Shown: positions 1 to 9,100 of the stretch, piece after piece
Layout: each line of letters starts with the position of its first letter
How positions within the stretch are numbered: the stretch's first letter is position 1
Origin: Saliniradius amylolyticus
Lineage (GTDB): Bacteria > Pseudomonadota > Gammaproteobacteria > Enterobacterales > Alteromonadaceae
Direction: 5' to 3'
DNA: 64,000 bases
NCBI RefSeq assembly: GCF_003143555.1
Contig: NZ_CP029347.1
Coordinates: 682,001-746,000, forward strand
Notes under the pieces: generated by a model
What the model saw: only the letters and a program-made list of their open reading frames with translations
What the model was told of the DNA's origin: nothing
Database searches by the model: none
Made by a program: the position numbers and the translations under genes

Positions 1-649
1 TCTGCTCTACGGCATCGTAACGTTTGCCCATGTTGTAAAGCGGACAGCGAGGGTGCTCGATCCAGCCGCTATTGCCATTGAGCCGTTGTTCACTCTGGCC
101 TGACAGTGCGTGACGAACACCGGCGATCCGAGCGTTGAGATTTGGTGTGGTGCGATGGCCGGATTGTAGACAGATGGACTGCGGTTGTCGTTTTTTGTAT
201 TTCTTGGCGGCGTTTCCTAGAGCCTGCCCAAAGTCGAAGTTGTCGGTCCCCACATAGGCCATTCGGTAGTTTCGGTGCTGTGGCAGCAGGTCTGAATCGA
301 AGGTGATAACCGGAACGTTCTGACGGGCATACTGTTCTAAAACCCCTTCAACCAGGTAAGCCGAGTCGGTGACTGAGACTAACAGTGCATCGATGTCTTG
401 TTTTAAGAGGTCTTCAAGCACCAACACCTGAGTGCGTACGTCTTGGTAATCGGCCGCCCCGTCATACAAACAATGGATTTCAGGGTGAGATTTTGCGTAG
501 TGCAGACAGCCCTTATAGGACTGTTGGTAAAAGCTGTCATTTTTCGTTTTGCCCACAACGGCAATCCGATAGCCGGACTCGGCAACGGCGTTGTTGGTGA
601 TAAACATCACCAACATGAGGCTCAGTAAACGAAAAAAAGCACAACCCAT
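1..649 (-). CDS. periplasmic sugar-type substrate-binding protein, 3' part cut by window edge
   Basis: Reading the minus strand from the ATG at 649 gives an open frame that runs off the left edge (about 216 codons seen). It begins with a signal peptide (positively charged start, hydrophobic core, NNAVAES cleavage region) and continues as a type I periplasmic binding fold: the first strand IAVVGKTKNDSFYQQS, then DIDALLVSVTDSAY, VPVITFDSD and YVGTDNFDFGQALG, the usual order of RbsB-like proteins (Peripla_BP_4 family). Such proteins bind a sugar or related ligand and hand it to an ABC importer or a sensor kinase. No importer gene is visible here; the partners may lie left of the window. The C-terminal lobe is not seen, so the ligand cannot be guessed. 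Confidence 0.8.
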   Translation of the reverse strand, partial: MGCAFFRLLSLMLVMFITNNAVAESGYRIAVVGKTKNDSFYQQSYKGCLHYAKSHPEIHCLYDGAADYQDVRTQVLVLEDLLKQDIDALLVSVTDSAYLVEGVLEQYARQNVPVITFDSDLLPQHRNYRMAYVGTDNFDFGQALGNAAKKYKKRQPQSICLQSGHRTTPNLNARIAGVRHALSGQSEQRLNGNSGWIEHPRCPLYNMGKRYDAVEQ

Positions 650-724
650 GGTCAGTAAATTGAACGATAATTATTTGATTATTAAGCTTTAATCAGTCTA
701 CCTAAGCACTGGAATAACACAACA

Positions 725-1105
725 CTAATCTGTGCCTCTCATATTCAGCCAGGCGATGGCCTCTTCCGGTTCTGTAAAACTCTTTATCCTTAGCTGGTTT
801 CGAGCGGCGAAGGTTTCGATTAAATCATTACGAAAGTCCGACAAGTTGATCACTCTTGCCAGACTCACCTGCTTAAACAGCTCGGCCAGTTTTCCTGTAA
901 TTTCAAGCACTTTGTCCGGTGAATAATTGAGCTGCAGTGCTGTAGCGTTCAGTAACACCTTCTCGAGCTGAAGCGAGGCAAGCTGTTGGCCGACGTCGTC
1001 ATACATGGCGATAACCTGCTCGGGCGATGCGTCGCCGCTGGCCACGATCATCAAGACAGCGTTTTCTTCATCAATTTGAGTATGAAACGAAAATGGCAGA
1101 CTCAC
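725..1105 (-). CDS. small SpoIIAA/STAS-like protein of unknown function
   Basis: A 126-residue soluble protein with no signal peptide or membrane segment. It alternates strands and helices in the manner of SpoIIAA-like proteins: an early strand AVLMIVASGDAS, a central strand KVLLNATALQLNYS, then ARVINLSDFRNDLIETFA and a C-terminal EPEEAIAWL helix typical of these folds. I chose GTG at 1105 because GGAG lies nine bases upstream; a TTG six codons earlier (1123) has no ribosome site. The family is often a small cytosolic regulator, but no partner is evident. The gene is divergent from the gluconolactonase and upstream of the binding protein on the same strand. The family call rests on fold pattern only. 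Confidence 0.6.
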   Translation of the reverse strand: MSLPFSFHTQIDEENAVLMIVASGDASPEQVIAMYDDVGQQLASLQLEKVLLNATALQLNYSPDKVLEITGKLAELFKQVSLARVINLSDFRNDLIETFAARNQLRIKSFTEPEEAIAWLNMRGTD

Positions 1106-1192
1106 AGTAGTAAACTCCGACAACAGTGCATTACAGATGTTGTTCTCTCTACGAGTCGAACCACAAGAAAGCTCGATTCATACTGTTATGGC

Positions 1193-1220
1193 TTGATACC
1201 TCAGTATAGCATTCCATACT
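1193..1220 (+). promoter_or_regulatory. probable sigma-70 promoter of the gluconolactonase gene
   Basis: TTGATA (1193-1198), a 16-base spacer and CATACT (1215-1220) lie about 40 bases before the ATG at 1259. The region also carries three half-sites, ATACTG (1180-1185), CAGTAT (1202-1207) and ATACTG (1216-1221); the last two form an inverted repeat that overlaps the -10 and could be an operator. No mapped start supports this. Confidence 0.4.
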
Positions 1221-1258
1221 GGGGGCGGGGCGTTCAAACACACCAAGGACTTAACACG

Positions 1259-2278
1259 ATGAAAACCGGTCTTTTTACGACACTATTGATGGTATTGGCG
1301 GCGTTATATTCGCTGAGCAGTTTGGCGGCAGAGTCGACGCTATCCGTATCCGTCCAAATTCATGATGAGGCTTTCACCCAGCAGTGGGGACAATTGAAAG
1401 AAGCGCGTATTCTCGGGCGAGGTTATCAATGGACTGAGGGACCGCTTTGGGATGAAAAGACTCAGACACTCTATTTTAATGATGTGGCGGCCAGTAAGCT
1501 CTATAGTTGGCAGCAGAAATCTGGAGTAACCGAGGTATTATCGCCCTCGGGAGTTGCCCGGGGAACAGAAGGGATCGCCGATAGTGGCATCGGGGGCTTG
1601 CACCGATACAAACATGGTACGTTTGTGGCGACGGTGGCGGGGCGCCGGGCAGTCGAGGTGTTGACGCCGGGGAGTTGGGAGCGCCGAACGCTTGTGGATG
1701 AAGTGGATGGCCAACGACTAAACAGTCCGAACGATATTGTGGTGAGTCGGTCGGGAGGCGTGCTGTTCACCGACCCTCCGTATGGGCTAAAGGAACGCGA
1801 CCAGTCTTCTTTAAAGGAAATGGCTGTTAACGGGGTATGGCACTGGCGACCCGGTCAGGCCGTTAGGTTGATTGATGACTCTCTCACTCGCCCCAACGGG
1901 ATTGCCTTGTCCAACGATGAACAGACCTTGTATGTTTCTGTCTCTGACCCGGAAAACGCGGTAGTGATGCGCTATCAGCGTAATGCCCAGGGAGAGTTCG
2001 AATCAGGCCAGCCGTGGTTTGATATGTCGGGGTGGGTGTCCGGCCCTCAATGGAATGGGGCGCCCGATGGGATGAAAGTGTCATCACAAGACTGGTTGTT
2101 TGCCACTGGGCCGGGCGGAGTGTTTATCATTTCATCTCAGGGGCAGCTGATGGCAAGAGTTGGTCTGGACCGGTTTGCTGCAAATGTGGCACTGGATGAA
2201 GCCAACCATCGTCTGTTTTTAACCAACTGGGATCGGGTGCTGATGCTGACTTTTTCTGGTCGCGTCACAAAAGAGTAG
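1259..2278 (+). CDS. secreted SMP-30/gluconolactonase-family lactonase
   Basis: 339 residues, with a signal peptide (MKTGLFTTLLMV core, cleavage after SLAA). The mature part is a six-bladed propeller of the SMP-30/gluconolactonase/LRE family, which hydrolyses sugar lactones using a bound divalent metal. The metal and catalytic residues are in place: the Glu of WTEGPLW, the Asn of LNSPNDIVV, the Asn of RPNGIALS and the Asp of GAPDGMKV. The start at 1259 has AAGGA upstream; an upstream in-frame extension from 986 lies antisense to the neighbouring gene and would hide the signal peptide, so I reject it. The export signal makes the enzyme periplasmic. The substrate is unknown; the periplasmic sugar-binding protein to the left hints at sugar-acid use. 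Confidence 0.85.
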   Translation: MKTGLFTTLLMVLAALYSLSSLAAESTLSVSVQIHDEAFTQQWGQLKEARILGRGYQWTEGPLWDEKTQTLYFNDVAASKLYSWQQKSGVTEVLSPSGVARGTEGIADSGIGGLHRYKHGTFVATVAGRRAVEVLTPGSWERRTLVDEVDGQRLNSPNDIVVSRSGGVLFTDPPYGLKERDQSSLKEMAVNGVWHWRPGQAVRLIDDSLTRPNGIALSNDEQTLYVSVSDPENAVVMRYQRNAQGEFESGQPWFDMSGWVSGPQWNGAPDGMKVSSQDWLFATGPGGVFIISSQGQLMARVGLDRFAANVALDEANHRLFLTNWDRVLMLTFSGRVTKE

Positions 2279-2390
2279 ATCGGGGCAAAGGGGAGCTTTG
2301 AGGATGATGTCAGCCAGATAAAAAATAAACCAACCCGCCATACAGATAAATCCGAACTATCCTTATTAAACAGAGGAAATCTTATCAGGG

Positions 2391-3332
2391 ATGACCGCAC
2401 CGGGGTCTACCCACTACCTTTTGATAAGAGCTATGTGCAGTCTGATACTTCGCCGGTTAACCGCATTGATGTTTTATCTTGGGCTCGCTGTTATGTCCGG
2501 GCCCCTCCTGGCTGATGTTGTCAGCTTTGTTGACTTCACCAGCCTCTACAAAAATCCCAACAACCGTTATTTTATTGAACTTCTGGATAAAGCAATGCAG
2601 GCCTCGCAGGAAAGGTATGGCACCTATAAACTTCAGCCTCTGCAGATCCACATTACTCAGTCCCGCCAGCTGAAAGAGCTTAACAAAGGTACCATTGATG
2701 TCTTTTGGAGTGTGGCAACCGAGCGTCGTGAGTCACAGGTGTTGGCAGTGAATTTTCCGCTGATCAAGGGCGCTTATGGTATTCGCCTCTTGGTGGTAAA
2801 CATGCTGGATAAAGACCGGTTTGAGAGCGTTGACAGCTTAGCTGCATTGCGGCTCATCCCAATACTGGTTGGAAGAGACTGGCCTGACGCTGAACTGCTG
2901 ATGCTGCATGGCTTTAATTTAGACACTTCAATTGAGGATCGGCTAAAGTATCAGTCCTTAAGCGTACGGGGCAATAAGCTGTATCCACGGGGGCTTTTTG
3001 AGGCGATGAATGAGCTGGACGAACAGTCTTTTTCCAACCTGACAATTTTGCAACGTCATGTCATCTGTTATCCGCAAGTGGTGAAATACTTTGTCGCAAA
3101 GCATAATCGGCGTTTGTCGGACCGTCTGCTGTATGGCCTTAAGCGGTTAAAGGAAAGTGGTGAGTTTGATCGATTTTTTGCCGCCTTCCCAGCGCATAAA
3201 AATGTGTTGGAGCATCTGGTATTGAGAGACTCAATGCTGCACCGACTGTCTAATCCTTACCTTCCTGCCTCTGTAGATATTGATGTTGTGCAAGAAGAGC
3301 AAAATCAATTACTGCAGCTCATGGGGCAGTGA
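2391..3332 (+). CDS. periplasmic solute-binding protein, family 3-like, stand-alone
   Basis: Up to 313 residues. A signal peptide lies near residues 15-40 (RRLTALMFYLGLAV, cleavage around LLADVV), so translation may start at the second in-frame ATG (2433); AGAGGA upstream of 2391 favours the longer form slightly. The mature protein has the bilobed type II binding-protein pattern: strands LQIHITQSRQL, TIDVFWSVATERRE, IKGAYGIRLLVV and a C-terminal ESGEFDRFFAAFP helix. These short proteins occur widely in Alteromonadales without ABC permeases and are presumed sensors or orphan receptors. A related gene lies at 51486-52277. It is followed 37 bases later by acpH on the same strand. Confidence 0.7.
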   Translation: MTAPGSTHYLLIRAMCSLILRRLTALMFYLGLAVMSGPLLADVVSFVDFTSLYKNPNNRYFIELLDKAMQASQERYGTYKLQPLQIHITQSRQLKELNKGTIDVFWSVATERRESQVLAVNFPLIKGAYGIRLLVVNMLDKDRFESVDSLAALRLIPILVGRDWPDAELLMLHGFNLDTSIEDRLKYQSLSVRGNKLYPRGLFEAMNELDEQSFSNLTILQRHVICYPQVVKYFVAKHNRRLSDRLLYGLKRLKESGEFDRFFAAFPAHKNVLEHLVLRDSMLHRLSNPYLPASVDIDVVQEEQNQLLQLMGQ

Positions 3333-3369
3333 CCTGCAATTCCCTTGTCGCTATGGCAATATCAGTCAG

Positions 3370-3963
3370 ATGAATTACTTGGCCCACCTTTACCTGGCAC
3401 AACCGACGGCCGATTCTCACTTTGGGAACCTGCTGGGAGATTTCTGTCGTGGACTGGATACCTCCGTTTATTCGCAGCCGGTATTGGCCGGATTGAATAA
3501 CCATCGTCGGGTGGATCGGTTCACCGACGCCCATCCCGAAGTACTGGCCGCCAAAAGTGTGTTCAGTCGCCGGCGCCGTCGCTTTGCCGGTATTGCTTTG
3601 GATGTTCTGTTTGATCATTTTCTTATCCGGCATTGGGCTCAATACAATGATCAGGCTTTTGATGACTTTTGTCAGCAGGCCTATGCCCGTCTGGAGCGGC
3701 GACTGCCCATGATGCCGCCAAGAATGCAGCGAGTGGTAAGTATGATGATCCAGCATCACTGGATGGCGCATTATCGGACGTTGGAAGGCGTCGGGCAGGC
3801 GCTGGATCGCATCGCCGATCGGATCCGTTTTCAACACCAGTTCTATGGCAGTGTCGAAGAGTTGGCGTGTCATTATGACCAGCTCGAAAGCCGTTTTTTG
3901 CGTTTTTTTCCTGAGCTGGTTGACCATATTGACCCTAACACCCGGGCCTCAAAATCGGTATAA
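3370..3963 (+). CDS. acpH: acyl carrier protein phosphodiesterase
   Basis: 197 residues, the usual AcpH length. AcpH removes the 4'-phosphopantetheine arm from holo-acyl carrier protein in the cytosol. The start MNYLAHLYLA is the family hallmark, followed by HFGNLLGDFCRG, NNHRRVDRFTDAHP and DVLFDHFLIRHW, which supply the His/Asp residues of the HD-like metal site. An in-frame extension to 3280 would overlap the preceding gene and place 30 unrelated residues before this conserved start, so 3370 is preferred. It ends where a TATAAT hexamer (3959-3964) begins, which may serve the purine permease downstream. Confidence 0.9.
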   Translation: MNYLAHLYLAQPTADSHFGNLLGDFCRGLDTSVYSQPVLAGLNNHRRVDRFTDAHPEVLAAKSVFSRRRRRFAGIALDVLFDHFLIRHWAQYNDQAFDDFCQQAYARLERRLPMMPPRMQRVVSMMIQHHWMAHYRTLEGVGQALDRIADRIRFQHQFYGSVEELACHYDQLESRFLRFFPELVDHIDPNTRASKSV

Positions 3964-4007
3964 TCCGCCGCTTATTTTTTCTTCAATGAGTGAATTAAGG
4001 GTGAACT

Positions 4008-5300
4008 ATGTTGGAGCGGCTGTTTAACCTGCAGGCCAATGGCACCGATGTTAAAACGGAGGTGTTGGCGGGGCTGACCACTTTCTTAACCATGGCCTAC
4101 ATCATTTTCGTAAACCCATCCATCCTGGCCGAGGCGGGCATGGATGAAGGCGCGGTGTTTGTGGCTACTTGTATCGCCGCTGCTATTGGTTGTCTGATTA
4201 TGGGCTTTGTGGCCAATTACCCCATTGCCCTTGCACCCGGCATGGGGCTGAACGCTTTTTTCACTTATGGTGTGGTACTGGGTATGGGCCATAGCTGGCA
4301 GACGGCCCTGGGCGCAGTATTTTTATCCGGTATCATCTTCTTACTGCTGAGCTTGTTTAAGGTGCGGGAGTGGATTATCAATGCCATTCCCAGGACCTTA
4401 AAACTGGGTATCGCCACCGGCATCGGCGCTTTTTTGGCGATGATCGCGCTGAAAAACGCTGGCATTATTGTGGATCATCCGGCCACGCTGGTGGCTTTGG
4501 GGGATATCACCGCTTTCGTGCCGCTGATGAGTGTGATCGGCTTTTTTGTGATTGCCGCACTGACTGCCCGTAATCTGCCTGGGGCGGTGATGATCGCCAT
4601 TCTGCTGATGACGGTCATTGGCATTATGGTGGGGGACGTGGATTACAACGGCATCGTATCGGCGCCGCCCTCGTTAGCCCCCACTTTCCTGCAAATGGAC
4701 CTGGCGGGCGCCTTCGATGTTGCCATGCTCAGTGTGGTGTTCGCCTTCCTGTTTGTGGATCTGTTCGACACTTCAGGCACTCTCATCGCCGTTACCCAAA
4801 AAGCGGGACTGACCGACAAAGACGGCAATGTGGCGCGCATCGGCAAGGCTTTATCCAGTGACAGTATTGCCACACTTTCCGGCGCGGCGCTGGGCACCTC
4901 CACCACCACCAGTTATATCGAAAGTGCTGCCGGTGTGGCGGCCGGAGGTCGCACCGGACTGACGGCAGTGGTCGTTGGTGTACTGTTTTTACTGAGCATG
5001 TTTTTTGCGCCGCTGGCCGGTATGATCCCAGTTTATGCAACCGCCGGGGCCATCTTCTATGTGGCCATCCTGATGTTGTTTAACCTCAAAAACATTGACT
5101 GGAATGATATTACCGAGGCTGCGCCGGTCACCGTGGTGTTGCTGTTTACCCCGCTGACTTTTTCCATTGCCCACGGCATTACCCTGGCCTTTATCACCTA
5201 CACCTTTACCAAAGCCACTTGCGGCAAGGCCGACGAGGTCAGTAAGAGCGTGTGGTTCTTAACCGCGGTATTTATCGCCAAGATTGTGTGGGTGGGGTAG
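4008..5300 (+). CDS. NCS2-family purine (adenine/guanine/hypoxanthine) permease, AzgA type
   Basis: 430 residues with about 12-14 membrane segments. The AzgA-type signatures are present: N-terminal TEVLAGLTTFLTMAYIIFVNP, then NYPIALAPGMGLNAFF, the family-specific LFVDLFDTSGTL and GTSTTTSYIESAAGVAAGGRTGL. Members import purine bases by proton symport across the inner membrane. A strong AAGGGTGA ribosome site precedes the ATG. Its 3' end faces a purine phosphoribosyltransferase gene across a shared hairpin, so uptake and salvage of the base are probably linked. Substrate preference among adenine, guanine and hypoxanthine cannot be settled from sequence. Confidence 0.9.
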   Translation: MLERLFNLQANGTDVKTEVLAGLTTFLTMAYIIFVNPSILAEAGMDEGAVFVATCIAAAIGCLIMGFVANYPIALAPGMGLNAFFTYGVVLGMGHSWQTALGAVFLSGIIFLLLSLFKVREWIINAIPRTLKLGIATGIGAFLAMIALKNAGIIVDHPATLVALGDITAFVPLMSVIGFFVIAALTARNLPGAVMIAILLMTVIGIMVGDVDYNGIVSAPPSLAPTFLQMDLAGAFDVAMLSVVFAFLFVDLFDTSGTLIAVTQKAGLTDKDGNVARIGKALSSDSIATLSGAALGTSTTTSYIESAAGVAAGGRTGLTAVVVGVLFLLSMFFAPLAGMIPVYATAGAIFYVAILMLFNLKNIDWNDITEAAPVTVVLLFTPLTFSIAHGITLAFITYTFTKATCGKADEVSKSVWFLTAVFIAKIVWVG

Positions 5301-5333
5301 GGATATTTACATCCTGGCAGATGGCTTGAACCA

Positions 5334-5370
5334 GACTGCCACATCAATCTGTGCGGATGTGGCAGTCAAT
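5334..5370. terminator. bidirectional terminator between the purine genes
   Basis: A perfect 12-base inverted repeat, GACTGCCACATC (5334-5345) and GATGTGGCAGTC (5356-5367), with a ten-base loop, sits between the convergent permease and phosphoribosyltransferase genes. T-rich sequence lies on the right; the left side is less clear. Confidence 0.7.
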
Positions 5371-5391
5371 CTTCATTATAATATCAAACAG

Positions 5392-5952
5392 TTACACCAG
5401 TAAGTGTTGAATGTCTCTTAACTCTTCCTTACCTTCGATTAGCTCTTCGGCCGTCAGCCCCGACAGTTCGTGAGGGAACACCAGCCATTCGTCGGACTTT
5501 TGCACGTAGTAATCGGGCATAATATCTACCTGGCGGGCGGTCTCTTTGTACCAGGGACAGGCAACACGAATATCATGTGGTGTGTTCTTACGGGAGAGAG
5601 CCTTAACCTGCTTTATCAGGGCGTCTACGCTGCGACCGGAATCAAACACATCGTCCACAATCAGCAGCTTGTCATCGGCATTGGCGTTTTCAATCAGGTA
5701 ATGCAGGCCGTGCACCCGAATCTCTTTGGATTGTTTGCCGATGCCGTAATAGCTGGAAGTACGAACGGCAATATGGTCGGTATCCACGCCCTTAAAATCA
5801 AAATACTCCTGCACCGCAATGCCGATGGGGGCGCCACCGCGCCAGATGCCGACGATAAAGTCCGGCTTAAAGCCGTCTTTGAGGATCTGATCGGCCAGTA
5901 AGAAGGAGTCTTTCAGTAATTCCTGTGAGGTAATAAAGCGTTTTGGGGTCAT
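5392..5952 (-). CDS. purine (hypoxanthine/xanthine-type) phosphoribosyltransferase
   Basis: 186 residues, cytosolic. The PRPP-binding loop is seen as LLIVDDVFDSGRSVDAL (acidic pair DD followed by the GRS turn), with the early WRGGAPIG loop that binds pyrophosphate. The length and the late KSDEWLVFPHEL segment resemble the short Hpt/Gpt-like enzymes annotated in marine gammaproteobacteria, which join a purine base to PRPP to make the nucleotide. The opposite-facing permease at 4008-5300 is the likely supplier of the base. Whether guanine, xanthine or hypoxanthine is preferred is open. Confidence 0.8.
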   Translation of the reverse strand: MTPKRFITSQELLKDSFLLADQILKDGFKPDFIVGIWRGGAPIGIAVQEYFDFKGVDTDHIAVRTSSYYGIGKQSKEIRVHGLHYLIENANADDKLLIVDDVFDSGRSVDALIKQVKALSRKNTPHDIRVACPWYKETARQVDIMPDYYVQKSDEWLVFPHELSGLTAEELIEGKEELRDIQHLLV

Positions 5953-6031
5953 AAAATCACTACGGCAACTTCATCAATCGCGTTATTGTACCTGAGGATC
6001 TAACAGAGGTCCCGCGCGCCATTTTCCGGTA

Positions 6032-6060
6032 TTGAGTCAGTATCATTGAACTCGGATAAT
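6032..6060 (+). promoter_or_regulatory. probable promoter of the mksBEF operon
   Basis: TTGAGT (6032-6037), 17 bases, then GATAAT (6055-6060) gives a good sigma-70 match about 85 bases upstream of the first ATG of the operon (6147). It lies in the divergent space shared with the phosphoribosyltransferase gene. Confidence 0.5.
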
Positions 6061-6146
6061 CAGTAAAATTACGCCACTAAGAAAGATTACCGCCCAGACG
6101 AAGGTGCGGACTCGGGCCGCTTAGCCCATCAATAGCAAGGAATTCT

Positions 6147-9100
6147 ATGGCCGGATTACAACGCATTATCCTCGTCGCTACTCACTTACCGGGGGTGGTG
6201 GAGCTGAAGCTCGACGGCCACACCAATGTGTGTGGCACCAATGCCTCGGGTAAGACCACACTGCAGCGCCTTATCCCGGTGTTTTACGGTGAACTGCCCA
6301 GTAAGGTGGTGCCCCGAACCCGTAAAAAATTCAGCGAATTTTATCTGCCCCACAACAACAGCTACCTGATCTACGAATATCAGCGCGAAGATGGTCGCAC
6401 CTGCCAGGCGGTGGTTATGCCGAAAGACAGCGATTCGGTACAGTACCGTTTCGTGGATGGCCCCTTCGAACCTGAACAGGTGCTGGTGAAAGAGGGCGAC
6501 GGCCATGTGGCGCTGACGCCGGATAAGTGGTTGCAGCGGTTGAAAGCGCTGGATTTGGATTACTCCAATAAGATCCATTCCACCAGTGAATATCGCAGTG
6601 TGATCCAAAACGATGCCAGCGTGGGGCGCGCTAACAGTCGTGACAATACCCGGCTGCGCCAGCTCGCCGCCCGCTATAGTCTGGTCAGCCCGACCCGGCG
6701 CATTCGCCATATGGAAAAGCTGGTCAGTGCGGTGCACGCCAAAGAGGGCAAGATGGATACCCTGCGTACCATGCTGGCGGCCATTTTCGAAGAGGACGGC
6801 CTGGTGCAGCCCGCCACTCAGGTGCGCAGCGCTAAGGTGCGCGAATGGATAAGCCAGATGCGCCAGAGCCGTCGCCTGTCCGGTTTGCATGAAGATTTCC
6901 ACCGGCTAAAACAGCAGGCCGAGGAAATGGTGCGCCTGGAGCAGCAGCTTTATCAGTTAAAGCCCTTGCTGGGATCGGACTTTCAGCGCCTGAAGACCGA
7001 GCGCGCCGATGACGACAAGCGGCTTAAGGATTTAAAGGAGCAGCTTAGTCAGCGTAAGCAGCAGTATCAGGATCAAAGCGACAGCATTCACGATAAGAGC
7101 AGTGAGATCGGTGCCGAACTGAGCACTACGGAAAAGCAGCTAGAGTGGTTACAAAGCCAGTATGACCGTTATCTGGACGCGGACATGGAAGGACTGGCGC
7201 AGGACGTGGAGTCTTTGCCAGTCTGGCGGGATAACCTGCAGCATAAGGAAGAGCAGCATCGCCTGTTGTTGGAGCAGCATCAGGATATGGAACGGGAGTT
7301 ACTGGCGCAGAAAACCAAACTCGCCGATGCTCTGGAGCGACTGCGGGCCAGGCACGAAGCCAGTATCGCCGATATCGAACAGAACAAGGAAGCGCTGCGT
7401 CACGCTCAACACGATAAAGAACAAACCCTGCGCAATGACTATGAGCAGCGCCGCAGCGATCAGCAACAGCAGTTTGAACAGGTGCTGACCGAACTGCAAC
7501 GCCAGCGTCTGGAACAGGAAAATCAGGCTAACCAGCCGCAGTTGACCGAATCCGAGCAGGAGCAGATGGCGCAGGCCGAGGAGCGCCTGGAACAGTTACA
7601 GCAACTCTGGCAGCAGGCGCTGGAAGCCAAGGACAGCGCCGAGCGGCAGTGGCAAAAAGCCAGAACTGAGCGTGAGCGCTGCGATCAGGCGCTGAATGAC
7701 GCACGCCAACGGGCCCGGCAGGCCCGTGACAGGCTCAATGTCCTGGAAAATCAACTAAAGCCTGCCGAGGGCAGCTTGCGCCAGTATTTGCGCGAACATA
7801 TGGACGGCTGGGAGCACCGCCTGGGTAAGGTGATCCACGCGCCCTTGCTGGAGCGCAAAGATCTGGCTCCTGAGGTGTTGGCGTCGGCAGACGAGACCCT
7901 TATGGGCCTGAAGCTGGAACTGGGGGCCATTGATCTGCCCGATTATGCTCAGGATGAAGCTACCCTTAAGCAGCGTCTGACTCAGGCTAAGGAGCAGTTG
8001 GCCCACTGCCTGCAGGTAGAGGCGGAGGCCGAAGAAAAGCTGCAGCAGGCTCATGAATTGGCAGAGCAACAGCGAGCGGTGGTGGACGATTGTCTTCACC
8101 GTCAGCAGCAGGCCAAAGATGATATGGGTTATGCCCGCGATGCTCGCCAGCGCTTGCAGCAGGAACATAAGCAGCGCTTAAAACAGCGCCGTGAACAGGC
8201 CGAGCAGGAGGTTAAACGCCTGCACCAGCAGCTCGAACAAAAGCAACAGGAGCAAGCCGAGACCCTGAGTCAGCTCAAGCAAGACTTTCAGCAGCAATTG
8301 CTGGAATATCAAAGCGGTTGGCAGGCCGAGCTCGATCAGCAGGATGACAAGATCCGCCACCTAAGGGCACAGGTTGAGGATAAGCGCCAGCAGAACGCGC
8401 AGCAGATGACCGAGTTGGAAGCGGCTTTTAATCAGCAACTGGCAGAGCAGGATATTGACCCTAAAACTCTCAGTGACCTGAAACAGGCCATTGCCGAGTT
8501 GCAGCGGCACATTCAGCAAATCGCCGAACGCCAGGATGAGCTGAGCGCCTACCGGCGTTTTATGCAGGTGGAATGGCAGCAGCGGCCCGAGCTGTTGGAT
8601 AAGGAATCGGGCCTGCGCCACCAGTTGCAGCAGTTAAAGCAACAAAAGCGAAGCCTGAGGGATGAATTCGAGGCCTTTAAGATCGACTTTAACCGGCAAA
8701 AGCAGACTCTGGATGAACGCATCGAACACCATGGCCGGTTGCTGTTCGAGCTGGAGCCACTGCTAAAACAGTTAGGGGCTTTGACCCTCACGCCCGCCAG
8801 TACAAAGGACAAGATGGACAGCGGCGATCAGGCCGAACGCATCAGCCGCTGTAACGAAGCCCTGGGGGTGCGTCACCGCCTGGAGCGGCAGTTAAAGGAC
8901 GCGCTGACCGAATTTGAAAATCAACTGACCCGGGATGCGGGCAAAGACTTTTTGGATACCCTGGAGCACGGCCTGGCCGATTTAGGCGAGGATGCCAGCG
9001 TCAATCAGCGCCTGACCGTATTTGAGCGGCTGTTGCAGATTCTTGAATCCCGTACCCGCCAGATTGTGGAGCAGGGCGAGACCATCGGCGGCGACCTGCA

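Noticed and set aside
986-1258. N-terminal extension of the gluconolactonase frame
   Set aside because: It lies antisense to the small SpoIIAA-like gene, lacks a ribosome site, and would bury the clear signal peptide that begins at 1259.
3319-3927. 202-codon open frame opposite acpH
   Set aside because: Mirror of acpH codons; no ribosome site and no family signal.
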